A stretch of DNA of 64,000 nucleotides from Megaleporinus macrocephalus (GCA_021613375.1 CM038706.1:26911866-26975865), one strand, 5' to 3'. Numbered from the stretch's first letter, positions 23,169 through 35,979 are shown. A program made the numbers and translations. Notes: generated by a model not told the origin, from the sequence alone.

Positions 23169-23411
23169 CCGTGTTAACTTATTCCAAATTTTTCAAATAT
23201 TTTTTTTGGATGATAGGGGCCCTTTAATAAAGATTAACCATTAAAAGGGTGACATCACAAATACAGTTTGACTTCTGTATACAAACTGGGGAGTGAATGA
23301 CTGCTAACTCCTTTGTTTACAGAAAAGAAGAATTAGATGTGGGCCTTTTAACCGTGTTAACATATTCCAAATATTATTTTTGGATGATAGGGGCTCTTTA
23401 ATAAAGATAAA
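23058..23411. repeat. 193-bp tandem duplication
   Basis: The segment starting 'gacatcacaaatacagtt' at 23058 recurs at 23251. Both copies continue through 'ctggggagtgaatgactgct', 'accgtgttaac' and 'ggatgataggggc' to 'tttaataaagat'. The first copy spans the right end of the TTAA element plus flanking DNA. Copies differ by scattered substitutions and small indels, so the event is not very recent. Confidence 0.85.
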
Positions 23412-24206
23412 CAGGCGGTGGACGGAAGGGACCGGAGGTAAAAAATCATAGGATTTCCATTTGTGAAACAGAAAAAAATGTAATCCTCATGTCCACTTTT
23501 TCTTCTCTGACCCAGAGACCATTCGGATTTGATATTTTTTGATCTTGGCCCACGGTAATCAGCTTTCACATCCCTCGTGATGCAACTAGGTTGGCTTTTC
23601 CTAATATGATTGCCTGATAGATTAGAGGTTGAGTCTGATAATTAACATCATCAGGTCAGGCTTAGTGTGCTGCAGCCTGTTTGATGGCTGTTAGCTTGGG
23701 CCAAAGATGTAAGCCGAAAGGCTTCAGAGGGACGGCCTGGCTTTCCTCTCCGACCGTTACGTAACAGATCAAATAAATAGGAGAATTTTTATTTATTTAT
23801 TTTTCCAGAGAGGTCAAAAAGAGACGCCTGCCAATGAGGAAAAAACGAAAGACAACAGAGCGTTGAGACATAAATGAATTCATCAAAAAAAGAGAGAGAG
23901 GAAGAAGGGAAAAAAACACTGTCGTTAATCTTGGCAACATTTCCTGAACTTCAAAGGCTCCAGAGCCCTTAGGAGAGAACTGAATCACGGCACTCTAATT
24001 ATTTATGCAACCACTCTCTAGCAGAGCCCCCCTGTCAGTCAGCTGCTGGAGAGCAGCCAATTAATAATTTCTACACCGTTTTCTCTCTTTCTATTTCTCT
24101 CTCATCATCTATTCCCCCACTTTCACCCTCGCAATACTCTCTGCCTGTCTGTTCTAACTCAGCGTTCACTGATGCATCTCTCTCTCTTTCTCTCTTTCCT
24201 TGTCAG

Positions 24207-24365
24207 ACGAACAAGGCAGTGACCAAAGGGGACTTTCACCAGGCCAGCTCCAGCTCCCGGCGGGCTCTCTTCCTGGCCGTGCTGTCCATCACCATTGGGA
24301 CGGGCATCTACGTAGGTGTGGCGGTGGCCCTCATTGCGTACCTCTCCAAGAACAACCACTTGTAG
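24207..24365 (+). CDS. SYNDIG1: SYNDIG1 last coding exon (CD225-type region, part 2, and stop)
   Basis: The exon starts after acceptor 'ttccttgtcag' (AG at 24205-24206) in phase 0. It codes 52 residues and ends in TAG at 24363-24365. It begins [20 protein letters not shown], which continues the CD225/dispanin pattern ('..N.A...GD...A...SRRA'). A strongly hydrophobic transmembrane span follows (about residues 20-46 of the exon, including [16 protein letters not shown]), and the C-terminus is YLSKNNHL, which I recognise as that of SYNDIG1 in other vertebrates. Joined to the upstream exon it gives the last 98 residues of a protein of about 260. In the known topology the C-terminal end faces the extracellular side. 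No frameshift or missing conserved residue is visible. Confidence 0.95.
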   Translation, partial: TNKAVTKGDFHQASSSSRRALFLAVLSITIGTGIYVGVAVALIAYLSKNNHL

Positions 24366-25195
24366 CCTTGCCTTGCCTCCCTGTCGTCTCTCGGCTGACT
24401 GATTGTTCTGAGTGGATTTACTCGGAGGGCCACTTAGGCGTACCACACCGAGTAACGATCGGCACGCTCGGCTCCACCACTTTTATGAATCACATGAAAT
24501 TATTGAGTGGATCCTCATTTGTAAACACAGTGATTACTTCGCTCAGTGTGAAATCATGACATTTCTTTTTTCAGCACTCACTTGTTTACCACGGCGGAGA
24601 GAGTGCTTCGAGAGACTACAGAAACAGTGACTTTAATATCTATTTACAAGGCAAGGACATCAGGTCTGAAGGCTTTGAGCAATCACGAATACTGTATTGT
24701 ATTATTTAATGTGCCGATTTAACTCTTTGAACCCTTTGGTGTTGTTTTTTTTTTCGCTCGGTGGTGAGATGTGAAAAACACAATCTATCTGAAGTGCCAC
24801 AGTACTCTGAAGCCTTTCTAATAAGAGCTACAATATTTCAAGGTCTAGGGTCAGGGACTCCACACCACAGGAAGGGGCTTTTTTTCAATGAAACTTCAAG
24901 GGTAACATGGACGCAAAGCCATAAAGATGGGCTGGAAGACTCTGGATAAGGACCTAATCGAGCAGTAACCTTTTGATCCGAGAGGACGTGTGTATATCTG
25001 TAAACAGTCCTTGGTGAGGGACCACTTGGAATCCCCAAAACCTCTGTAACCGGGCCCGATGCTTTCAGTTTCTATTTGCCAAACTATGATTCTGTACATG
25101 CTTCCACCGTAAATGTTATGGTGTTCCACCTTTTGGGAGATTTCAGCCACCACTGGACTGCAACTTCTTGCCAATAAATGTAGTTTTCATTCAAA
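24366..25195 (+). other. SYNDIG1: SYNDIG1 3' untranslated region (inferred)
   Basis: Follows the TAG stop and runs to just past the first well-placed AATAAA (25173). The cleavage point near 25195 is inferred, and longer 3' ends using later signals are possible. No coding frame here has any recognisable similarity. Confidence 0.6.
25173..25178 (+). promoter_or_regulatory. SYNDIG1: Polyadenylation signal AATAAA
   Basis: Canonical AATAAA in 'gccaataaatgtag', about 810 bp after the stop, with T/G-rich sequence ('tttatgtg', 'ccttgtttttc') 30-60 bp further on. It fits a 3' end but is unproven. Confidence 0.6.
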
Positions 25196-27600
25196 CCTAG
25201 TGCTCATTTATGTGAACTTCCACACTGCCTTGTTTTTCTACTGCTTCTGCCAAACATGGCGAATTAAATACTAGACGTTCAAAACACATGCATGCGTTAG
25301 AAATGGAATATGTGCACAAATGCACAGGTCATGTCACTATATATACCAGTCATCATAAGTTCTGCAATCATGCCTGGATTCAGTGCAGTTTCACTGTGGA
25401 AGGTGAAAAACATCTCTGTCAAGGCTGATTCACTAAAAGAATATTAGTGCATTCACCTTTTCAACTGACTGCATCGTCATTATGGCACCACTGGCAATAA
25501 TGTTGCCTTGAAATTCTATTCTACTGACCATTTGCAAAATTTGTACATGTCCTGCGTGTGGACGCCAGGTGGGTTACCAATTTAGGGCCCGGTAAGACTG
25601 CCCCGGGTAGGCTACAGTTGTGGGCACCATTTGGGTCACTGTCGTAGAGCACAATTACATTTGTGGTCCCAGCAGGTTCACAGCGATTTCTGTTTAGACT
25701 AGGGGGCCAGTGGCTGATTGTTCACATGAGCGCCACTCACAGACCAGATTGGCCCCATTAGTGCCCAACATTAGCAAACACACATGGGTCCATATGGAGC
25801 CAATGGACACATTTTTGTGGGCCCCAACTGGGTTGCCGCTAGTCAGTGCTAAGGAATCCTCATCAGCATGGACTAGCTCTTTAGCATCTAACATTATGTT
25901 TGTCTTATTTTATACATATTCATTCAGCAGGCTGTAAATGCATATGTTGTATGGTTTTATGTACCAGAGACCTAAAATTTCTACTCAAACAGAGTGTTTT
26001 TAATCACAAATGTGAGCGCTGCACATACTGACTTGACCAGTAATCAAAACACGATTTATGCTGCTTCTATGTAAAATAATATTAAGCTAGAACAGAAAAC
26101 TTGAGCTAACCTTGGACCCAGTGTCTGCCTGTTAATCCCATAAGAAACGATACATGGGCATGTACTTTTACACACTATATATATTTAACATAAATTGTTT
26201 CATTCCAAAATGTATATGGAACACTGATTTCCAACTCCAGAAATGATATAAAAATATGTTTTGAGCATTACACATTCCTCAGTAACACCTTTCCACTAGA
26301 GCTATATGATTTAAGAAATTTGGAGAAATACGTTGGTATGGACGAAAATGACAGGTGCATTGTCAATTGTCAATTTCTCTGTCAGCTACTTCAGGTAGGT
26401 GGATGTTTTGGTACTGGCTGGCAGTGTTGTTTGATTGTGAGCCATTGTTTGTTAGAAATGTTACATTTAACTTTGTTTTCCATGTCATATGAAGAAAAAT
26501 ACAGCTAAACAATGACACTGGAATATCCACTGTGTAGTCAAATCTGAATGCCAGTCTCCAGTCCCAAATGCCTAGAATTGAGGAATCAATTCTTTTTGTG
26601 ATCTAATCCCATCAATTCCTTCCACCATTTCTAAGCCTAATAATTCAGACTAATATACTGCCAGTGCTGCAGAGATTTTCAGCACAATTCTGCAAGCTTA
26701 TTGTAATACAATTGAAAAAAAACAACCAGCATAGTTCAAGCACAAACACAGCTTAAAAATGGAAGCTCAGTTATCAAAATACAACAGTATATACAACGGT
26801 AAATACAACAGTCAATATAAATGCATGTTTAAGGATGCAAAAAACATGAGGCTGATCCCTTGATCAGCACTCTTACTCCAAATATAAATATGGATCCCGT
26901 CCAGTAAATTTGAGTCCTCACTATCAGCTCCATTGCAGCAGGCTGAATGACTAATCACCTGCAAACACTATGCATATTTCATAGCAGCAGAAACATCTTC
27001 ACAGTCTGCCAGTGATATTGACTGGCTCTGCTGTTAGCTGATTTCTACATGTGGCCAGTGGAAACAAGCGAGATGTGTCCTGTGATAGCTGCTTTGTGGG
27101 CCCTCTTAAAGAGCTAGCAGCAAGGGGTGAGGACCCTGTGGAGAAAGATCACAGGAGGCTGAGGTTGCTCTCTAATTAAGGAAATTGTCATTCAGGATGC
27201 TCATCTCGAGGTAATTAGCCAAGCTCTTAGTGTGAGAGTGTGCGAGTGTAAGTGAAAGAGAGCACGAGCAAAGTCGGCACTGACTTGAATCACAAGTATG
27301 GCACATTTCGTCTTTTTATCACTTCTACGTCTGGAATATTCCAGGATATCCTTGCCTGGTCCTGTTATCAGTGAATCTACAGTAGGGGTGTCAAACTGGG
27401 TGACTGCGGAAATTAGCTTTTGCTCTGTTCTAATGCTCTGAATGGAGCTACTGAAGGCCTTGCTAATTAGCTGATGAGTTGAATCAGGTGCCTTTATTAA
27501 AGGGGGCATATTATTAAAAACCTTTTCACTGCTTGTGCTTGTACATTCGGATGTCTGGAATAAGTACCAACTGTGGAATCAGACAACTCAGCCAGTTTTA
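25196..27600. other. Intergenic DNA, mostly unrecognised
   Basis: No exon recognised. Around 25560-25860 there are repeated 'ggccc', 'gggtcc' and 'gggccccaactgggttgcc' words reminiscent of a degenerate dispersed fish repeat. The rest is plain AT-rich sequence. Confidence 0.45.
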
Positions 27601-27619
27601 TATGCTGCCTAGATCAGAA

Positions 27620-28280
27620 AACATAGGGTTCAACAAGCTGTCCAGATGTGGCTCCCCATTCTACCTCACGTGGGGAGTCATTAGAATAAAGCTGCGCCCC
27701 CATCTGAGTATCTCCCCACATGACAACAGAGCTACTTCTGCAAAGGTGCGTTATTTTTTTCTCACAAACGCCAGAGCTGCTAGCATTATGAGCCTCGAGC
27801 CCTTTGAGCTTCAAGTATGGCTCAGCTGGACCCACCATGCTTCAAGATGCACCGAAGACAAGCATCAACACTCTTCTCTGTCCACTGGCCGTCCACAGAG
27901 CAGACTCTCTCAGGATCTTCAAAGGCAGACTGAAGATCATCTCTTTTTGAACCCCTAATTTAAAGTTTTTATTGAAATGAATCACACTGCACTTATGCTA
28001 CGCGTAATCCTTTATCTTCTAGGTATGAGCGCTGGCTGGGTATTCCTAGGTTTTATATTTACACTGTATTAATACTGTATTAACCCTGTATTTTATTCCC
28101 ATCTCTCTAGGTATCAGCACTGGCCCTTGTTTCTGGCAGTGTTTGAGTTCAAGGGCAGTTTGGAATTAAACCTGTTTGTACTAGCTGGAGATGCATTCTC
28201 TGAACACAAGCACTTTTATAGGGTGCTCAAGATAAGAGCGTCTGCTTAATGGCATAAATGTATTTGTAAATGTAAATGCA
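27620..28280 (+). mobile_element. L2-type LINE 3' end with conserved tail
   Basis: A frame near 27880 reads LAVHRADSLRIFKGRLK, the end of L2-group ORF2 (pattern 'DSL..FK.RLK..LF'). It is followed by about 300 bp of 3' UTR and then 'gataagagcgtctgcttaat' and 'ggcataaatgta' with a (TAAATG)n-like end at about 28250-28280. That tail is shared by teleost L2-type LINEs and the SINEs that borrow it. The upstream part is missing or unrecognisable, which fits the usual 5' truncation. The open frame at 27533-27958 is a shadow of this element. Confidence 0.7.
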
Positions 28281-28400
28281 ATCATGGGTCCCGCTCTGAC
28301 ATCAACTGCACCTGTGTGAATAAAAAAAGTTTATTTTAATGACAATATCCAGCTACAGTCTGTAAAAGCCTGCATGTGTGTGGTAACAATTTTGTGTGGG

Positions 28401-28591
28401 ACACAAAGCTAAAGTGGTCTTCTTATTCGTCAGCCTCTCGTTTGAATTTTCTCACTCCACCTTAAATGATGCAGCAGTTAGATTCTGGTGCCTCAGGAAA
28501 CTCATGCTAACTGCTGCACCATTTAAGATGAAACTAGAAAACTCTAACAAGAAGCTGGCGAATAGGAAGACCACTTTAGCCTTGTTTGTCT
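28401..28591. mobile_element. Foldback (palindromic) element, about 75-nt arms
   Basis: The left arm 28408-28481 ('gctaaagtggtcttcttatt' ... 'gatgcagcagttag') pairs with the right arm 28506-28580 ('ctaactgctgcacc' ... 'aggaagaccactttagc') at roughly 80% match, with a loop of 24 nt. Weaker pairing extends to about 28401 and 28591. It has no coding content. It looks like a palindromic MITE; its transcript would fold into one long hairpin. No clear target duplication is visible. Confidence 0.8.
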
Positions 28592-28599
28592 ATCTGTTT

Positions 28600-31470
28600 T
28601 TCTGACCTGGGTCAGTGTAACGGCCCCGGCAACTAAACTTTTCTTAAGATAGGGATCTATGCAAAACTGGAGATGATGGAAATATACATTGTTTTAAAAA
28701 AAAGCTTCTTTGGTTGTTTAGCACTAAATAATGCTAACAGCTGGGTTGATATAATAATGGAGGTGTAAATTCTTGATGTTATGTACTGCAGGATCCATAA
28801 TAACATTATGTACTGGCATCGTGACATATCCCATAAAACTTTCAGCAGAGCTGTGGCCTGGAATGATATCGGTTTAACACCAGTCAAGACCAAGAATCAT
28901 GAAAATCGCCTATATATTGTTAAACACAGATATTAAAGACATCAAATGTTGTTTTAATGATTGAAACAGAATCTAAGTGGAGCAACATGTTCAAGCTAGA
29001 ACAGATATTTATTATAGAACAGAAGTGATTTGAGTTACAATGATCTATAATTGTAGATTCATTGATACCAAGGGAGAGTTGAAAAGTGGTCATAGCTATA
29101 GAGCGATAGAGAGATCAAAAGGTAAAATGTGTCACAATGAGAAAGAATAATTCCCTCATGAGCTTAAAAAACACTCAGAAAGCTCCAATGGTCTGTAGTG
29201 AATCCCAGGACAAAATCATAAAGTCCATACTGGATTCTTATTCGCTGGTGAGGGATGAGTCACTGGGTCTATAAAACTGTGGCTGTCAAACATGCTAAAA
29301 AACAACACAGACCAATATGCATTTTATACTGGTCTAAGCTGACTGATCTGGTTCTTGTTAAAGCTGGTCACCCAGCATGGTCATGCAAGTGACTTGCACA
29401 CCAGCATCCTAAACACAAAAACATTTGCTGGCTTTGCTAGTGACCAGCTTCTTATTTGAATGTTCCCTTCCACCTTATAGTAGCAAAATTGTGCTATGTT
29501 GTGATAAATCCACTTAATGATGTTGAATGTTTTATTCCAGTACATTTATTCCATTAGGGTGTGAAATGAGCTTCCAATTAAAGGTCCCATAAAATGGTAA
29601 ACTGTGTGTTCAGTAAATGGAGCCGACGTTTCAAATACAAATCCTGCATTTGTTAAAACTCGCCCCTAAGGACCAACAGCGATGATGGACTATGTGTAGA
29701 ACTGTACCATTCCAGGCTATGAAGGGGATGTCAGCACTTTTCATATCTATCCCAAGGAACCAATTGGCTTCCTTTTCGTCAGCTATTAATCCAATATTCT
29801 GTTTTATTTTAAATGCTAGAGCTTGTACAGGAACCAGAATTCATAGCGCCAGATTGTAACAAGGTCCATTTAAGGTGGCGAATCAAACAATTTTCTTAGC
29901 ATCATACCCCCAACATTAACCTGTAAGTAGCAGCCATGCTGTGTGTGTTTTATCCAATGTTTGCTGGTTGAAGCAGATCATCTTAAACTTTAATTAAGGT
30001 TGAGTAATGTTAGCTACCAGCAAGCTCAGAGGAACTGGCATAGTTTATTGAATAGTATAAACAAAGACTGAATTATTTACACAAAGATTCATTGTATGTT
30101 CCTGCCTGTGTCTTTGGTCAATCAGTGCAGAGATCATCAAATTATTTATACATAAAGGGTAAAAGAGCTTGATTCTAGGAGAAAATCATAGGTTGTGAAT
30201 GGGCATGATACTTAATTTCTTAATTTCTACAATGTACCGACATGTACAGACAATGTTCAAGTGTTCAATTCATGGCTACTTTCTTGAATAGTAAACTCTT
30301 GGGCTTGTTTGGGGGTGGCCTATTCCCAAATAACTATTTTTTAGCAATTTGGCTGCAGGAGCCGGTATTTTTCATTCCTACGTAGTGGGCTAATTAGGTA
30401 CTAGAGAGCCATTTGACATTTTTCCAATTTTTTTTTGCTGTAGAGCTCCCAATTCAGCCGCAATATTTTAGATATTGATGCAATATATCTTACATCTCTT
30501 CTGCCTTGGATTATCTCGGTCTACCATCTGGTAAGAAGACTAAAACCTCACCCTGAGAATAGACTACCATTTCCCAGTGAAATTTGCAGACACAGCTACA
30601 TGGAAGGTTCACCTTCTGTCAGCACTCCACTGTAGTCTCCTGATCGCTGTAGGCAATTTTTATGATATCTCTTGGAAGAGATGGAGAAATTAAATGGACA
30701 TTTTGGCTGGCTGTTTGAGTAAGATCTTGATTTTGTTGAGAGAGGGAAAAACATTAGAGGCCTGTTATTCCCCTTTTAAGACACAGACACAGCCATTAGC
30801 TTACTCCCGAGAGCTCCAACAACACTGCCCTGATCATCCCACTCAGCTAAAAGGGTTAAAATGGTGGCGAGGGCGACAGCGTGATTAGTTTAATGCACGG
30901 TTTGCCTTGGTTTATAATGGCAGAGACAAATTCTCAGGAGACAGGACAATGTCAGCAGAGTTTGTTTATATACACCACGTTTACACATCTAACGGGCTGT
31001 AGTGATATCCCCTTGAGAAATAGATACAGTTGGATAATAAGCAGATTAGCAACAGTTCCAATGCTTTAACAAATGGTGAGTAGCAGCCCAGTGGGACAGC
31101 CGACTCAGCCATGTAAACGCGACACATCAGAAAGAGATCTGGAAGGCACGTCTACGGTGGGACAAAGCAAACCCATTACAACAATGAAAAGTCGGCTTAA
31201 CGTAAATTTATATATGTTTATATAGTAACCGATTACACACCTTTTCTTGAGTTAATTTAATTTGAGGATACACGTTTACTTCTTTATCTATTTTTTTTAC
31301 TCCGCTTCTCAGTTAGTTAATAAAATAGAATGCAGGTTTTTAGGTTATGTTTAGATGGCAGGTCTTTAGTGTTTTTTCCTTCCTGTACCTCTATTTCCAT
31401 CTCCAAAGCTCAGCTAACAACCTATATATTCTCCAAACACTTTCACTCTCTCTGATTTATTAATTTTCCC
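28600..31470. other. Intergenic DNA with dispersed repeat fragments
   Basis: No exon recognised. Around 29290-29460 palindromic 'accagc'/'gctggt' words ('aagctggtcacccagcatgg', 'gtgaccagcttctta') suggest a small dispersed element. Around 29578-29873 a segment bounded by 'ttaaaggtcccat' and 'ggtccatttaa' may be a diverged TTAA-type element. The remaining sequence is unremarkable. Confidence 0.4.
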
Positions 31471-31477
31471 CCCTTAA

Positions 31478-31545
31478 ATAGTCAAGCAACCTTGGGTATG
31501 TGAAAGGCTCTATATAAGTCTAATGTATTATTATGATTTATATGC
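31478..31545 (+). mobile_element. LINE/SINE 3' tail fragment
   Basis: 'ccttgggtatgtgaaaggct' followed by 'ctatataagtctaatgtatt' and 'attatga' matches the 'tgaaaggcgctatataaataaaatgtattattat' tail common to fish LINEs and SINEs. Only the tail is recognisable. Confidence 0.55.
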
Positions 31546-31892
31546 CAAGGCAGTCTTGTATGGCTGTGGTTTTCAAACTCACTGCTGGGTTGATGGCTTA
31601 GTTCCTTGCACCACTAAGACACAACTGATGTTTAATACAGTGTGGAAAATATTTGTTGCTTTACCTTTGATGATTGCATAGTCACATGTGGTGCAACTGT
31701 TTTATAATCCAGCCCAGCATCAGCAGGTTGTGAGTTTTAATCTCAGCAATGCCACTGTTTTATATATGGTCCATATATGGAATCCAGAGAGGAGAAAATG
31801 CCTGATGGAACTGTGTGATGGAAAGTGTCCCAAGGAATGTCTGAAGCAGTACTAGAAACATTAACTGGTTCGACCTAACTAAGAAGTTGAGT

Positions 31893-31990
31893 CAAGTCAA
31901 AAGGCTTTTATTGTCATTCCATCTACGTACAAGTACACTGTGGAGTGAAATTTCATTCCTCCAGGAACAACATGGTGCAACATAGAACAA
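31893..31990. repeat. Dispersed repeat fragment
   Basis: 'aaggcttttattgtcattcc', 'atctacgtacaagtacac' and 'gtggagtgaaatttcattcc' followed by 'tccaggaacaacatggtgca' match a dispersed sequence that I recognise from many fish genomes. Probably the other end of the element type seen at 14985-15345. Confidence 0.5.
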
Positions 31991-34900
31991 ATAGTTGGAT
32001 AAACTCTTGTGTCCTTAAGTTGAGTTAGTTCAAGAAAAGACATTAAATCAGTTATTTTATAAAAGACGACCAGGTTTCTTATTTTTTTTATATTGAAGAA
32101 TCAAAAAATATCTTACACAAGATGTGCCCCCCAGAAAAACACTTCCACTGAAAGATACACCTATCAAAAGAAAGAAACAACCTATTCTTGTTGTCAGGAA
32201 TCACCTGTGCTTGAGTCTACAGCACAATGTATTTTTTAGACTTGTATTATTAAGTAGGCTATGTAAGTAGGCTATGTTGACTAACACGCTCACATCCAGC
32301 ATACATCTGCTGGAACTCTGCACTGTGTACAATATAACTTTAAAAACATCAAAAAATGCTCAGATAAATGATTAAAGTCCAAAAATGAAAGGCTGTGGCG
32401 ATTCATCAGAGGCAGGCCATTGTTGCTGAGGGGTCTGGTCAATGAATCAGCGTGGCAGTCTTGCCTCCAGGGTCATTAATTAGACATGAGCGCAAACACA
32501 GGGTTTCGCACAGTCCAGAGAGAAAGGCAGCCCTGCTCCGGCTTCATTCCTGCTAGGCTGAAACAACGGGCTGCATCTTACGAACAAAACAGACCAATAT
32601 CAACAGGGAATTGAGCTATAGCCCGGCAATCTTTCGCATACAACTCAGTCTCACTGATAAGGAATGAATGGATGCACATATAATAAGACAGCCCTGGTAA
32701 ACACCATTAGGAATGCAGTGAACAACGCGTAATGATCATTTGAAGCTGCTGTTTATTTTCTCTGGCAAGCTTTCGCCTAGACAACAGTCATCATGTTTTT
32801 ATTGATTTGTTTATTTTTTGTCACAGAGATCATGGTGCTCCATGTTTGACTTGCATGAAGAATATTCAGTTAAACATAAAAATGATTACTGCCTTTTAAG
32901 GCTAACAAGTGCATGTGTCAGTGTGTACCAGCACGATGTTTTTTTCCTTATTCTTAACGTTTGCCAGACGTTGCAAGCAAGTGCTGAGAGTTTCTGTTGT
33001 CATCTATTCAATGCAAGCCAGTTCGTTCTGTTCCCAATTATTTCTAGAGTCTACAAGTAACTGTATTCAAATAAACGGCATATTACTTTCACTCTAATGC
33101 CAAGACAAAGGAACAGCTATTTCTGCTCCTTTAATCATGTATCCCTCAATCTGTTTTCAATGCATTTGAAATAAAAGGAACAACAAAAGTCCTTAAATTG
33201 TTGATTTATATTTTCTTTGTATCTCATATGAACTTTTTCAGCAAACGCATGAATATAATTCACAATTCAGCTGTCTTACATTCCTACTCTGATGAAATTA
33301 AATTAGTAATAAGTCTAAACTGCTGGTGTGTGAAAGGCAGCATGTTTTATATAATGCTAGGAAAGTAACACACAGAAAGCTACAATTACCTACACTGATC
33401 CATTTAGCTACAGCCAGTGTAGATAGGCACCCCCCCCACACACACACCTCACAAACCTCCAAATGTGGTAACTGCTTTTGGATGGCTAAAATAGATAAAT
33501 GATAGTGTTTTCTATGATTAAAATGATGTCAGGCGAATGTTCCATATCTATCTAATATACTGTCAAATATGGTGTTCACAGCTGTCATAGTAGGAGGTAG
33601 CAGCAGCAGTTTGGCATTCTACCCATTAACACGCCACAGCACAGGTTTGATTGCTGCTCACTGAAGTTCCATTAACTCAAGAATTCATTTTATCTGTTGA
33701 CCTTCACCATAGTTTATTAACTGGAACTGATCCACCTGTTTTGTTGCACAAAAATGAATAAAATATTGGAACCATTTAATTATACCTTGACTGCCGACCT
33801 GGAAATGTCCCCATTTTTTATTTCAGAAATCTGGTCACTTTACTGTGGAGTTTATTTTTGGTTCTGCTGTTTCATCATTCAGTGCTGTATTCTTCATTTA
33901 CCAAAGGTAAAACTCCAAAAACTAGAGGTGGGAAGGGCCAAGGTGGCATGTACAATTTGCTTAGTCATGCATATGCATATATTTTTACACTCTTGGTGTG
34001 TAGTATCGTACAAGATTATTTTTTAGCTATTTAACACACAGCATATTTTGGCTAGACTTAAATAAGTTAAAATGGACAAAGTCTCTCAATATGTCACATA
34101 TGAGACGGTAGGTAAGATGAGGTGAGAGTCGAATAAAAATGTTTTCACCAGTTTTTCCCCCTTCATCGTCTTTCCTGGCTCAGGCTCTAAAGGGCACTGC
34201 TGATGTAAGTCAGCCTCACTAGTCTCCAGATCTTTTCAAAGCTGTCCAGTGAGCAGATGAAACTGAAGCAAATCTCGACCGAGGCTCTGTGAAGATCACA
34301 TCAGAAGACCCAAATGCTCTTGACTGTCTGTCTCGTCCGCGGAGGCGCAGCACCTATCAGCTCTCGTCCTGAATGAAGAAGCTTCTCGCTGCCTCTGGGT
34401 CTCTTGCGAGAGGAGTTCATGTCTGAATGTCTGGGCCAATCATGGCCCAGCAACTGGGAGAAACCCTGGGCCTGTGCTGTCTGCGTGCCAACGTCAAAGC
34501 AGTGGCAACAGTAGTTAGTGTTGAGTTAGCTTTCTGATATGATTGACAGTGAAGTCCAGCCATGTCCCCAGCACACAGTACTGCCAATTAGCTGGAATGC
34601 GCTTGACGAGGTAAGTATATGGTTAGACCCCCCCAAAAATACAACACATGAGGTGCACATGGGCAGATTCATCATATCAACCAGTTTAAAGAAGTTTTTG
34701 CAGCATTTGTACCGAAGAAAGAAGTTATTATTTACAGTAATAGGAAGGTACCAACATGAGGGTTCAATCACTACTAAACCTCCGACAACAACAAGGGACT
34801 GAGGAATAAGTAGGAGAGAAAAAACAAAAGCAGGCTGAGAGAGAGTTGAAAGAGAAGAGGTGGGTGTGTGTGGCTCATTTAAAAAGAGGATAGAATAAAT

Positions 34901-35979
34901 CAACCTTTAAAAGGACATTTAATGCAGTCAAATGGAAATAGCTCTCACCCAGCATCGGGCGGTTAATTACTATGCAAATTCTGAAGCACACCGGGACACA
35001 ACGTCACCCAGGGCATGACAGGAAGCAACTATGTGCCAATCAAATAATACTCTCAGTTGAAACGTTTGGATTTTTGACACAGAGTGGGCATGACAGTCAT
35101 TTTCTTACCAAATACAATGTCAGAATCAAAGGAAGATCCCAGCACTAATTGTCTATGACATCCGTCTTACTCACTAACATTCACAGTAAACTTTTATCTA
35201 GTGCAGATAGCTGTATGAAATCAACTGAACCACCAAATGAACTACATTGCTGCTCACGCTTTGTAGCATAAGGCACAAAGGTAACGGCATAACAGAATGG
35301 AATCAATCGAGTCAAGTGTGTAACCATGGATTCCAAGGGCAATACAGCATATGTGCTAAAAGCAGTAGCTGTTTATGCTTTTGTTTCCCACCCACACATA
35401 GATGCATGCAGCCAAACGCACGGCAGCACTGTTATGTAAGTAAGGACAGCATCAAACTGAGAACCTGCAACAGCCACAGCGCAGACCATCCTCACCTGAA
35501 CGCAGGGTGAAACTGCAAATGCGCATGTAATGCCATACAGATGTTGCGCACCAATAACTACTTTAGAAAGTATTAACTCAAGCACAGTTTAGGCTACAGT
35601 AAGTAGATAGTTTTCTCTAAAAGCCTGCTCCACTCGCCGTTAAATCCCACGGGTAAGCGCAACATTGACATGCTGTGAATGTCAAAGGGTGAAATAAAGT
35701 GAGAGGATTAACGCTCGCTTATGTGGACTTGGGAAAGATCTGTCTGGTCCGCATGCACACTGCAACTGTTTCTGGAGTGAAACTGCATACGCATGCTTGC
35801 AGAAACCCAAACACCATTATCTAGCCATGCATTTCAGCACACCGTTAAAACACAAACATGGCAAAGGTTCTTTGGAGCAATGACATAGAATAGGATTGCC
35901 TAAATAGAGCAGGCCAAAGTAGGCCCACAAGAATATTTGATTTGACCCCAGCTTAAGCGTCTATATTTGGAGTATGTAA

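Larger units (their letters stand above)
3398..24206 (+). other. SYNDIG1: SYNDIG1 last coding intron, 20.8 kb
   Basis: The intron runs from donor 'gaggtaaaa' (GT at 3398-3399) to acceptor 'ttccttgtcag' (AG at 24205-24206) and joins two phase-0 exons. Tandem arrays at 4507-6530, 13059-13575 and 17082-19387 fill about 4.85 kb, nearly a quarter of it. LINE, Tc1-like and TTAA-type element remnants are listed separately. The remaining unique stretches (about 3400-4100, 6770-8130, 8350-9840, 10640-13058, 13580-14980, 15350-17030, 19450-22520, 23420-24200) show no recognisable exon. Segments around 9040-9360, 13860-14110 and 16450-16850 read like complex non-repetitive DNA and could hold regulatory elements, but nothing in one sequence alone proves that. 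Confidence 0.9.

Noticed and set aside
24159..24559. Alternative frames over the last SYNDIG1 exon
   Set aside because: Shadows of the real exon 24207-24365, whose frame gives the known C-terminus.
27533..27958. 141-codon plus-strand frame as a gene
   Set aside because: Overlaps the L2-type LINE 3' end; its readable similarity comes from the LINE in another frame.
34526..34903. Overlapping frames near the GC-richer block as an exon
   Set aside because: Frames on both strands, no recognisable protein; only one donor-like site without a credible acceptor.
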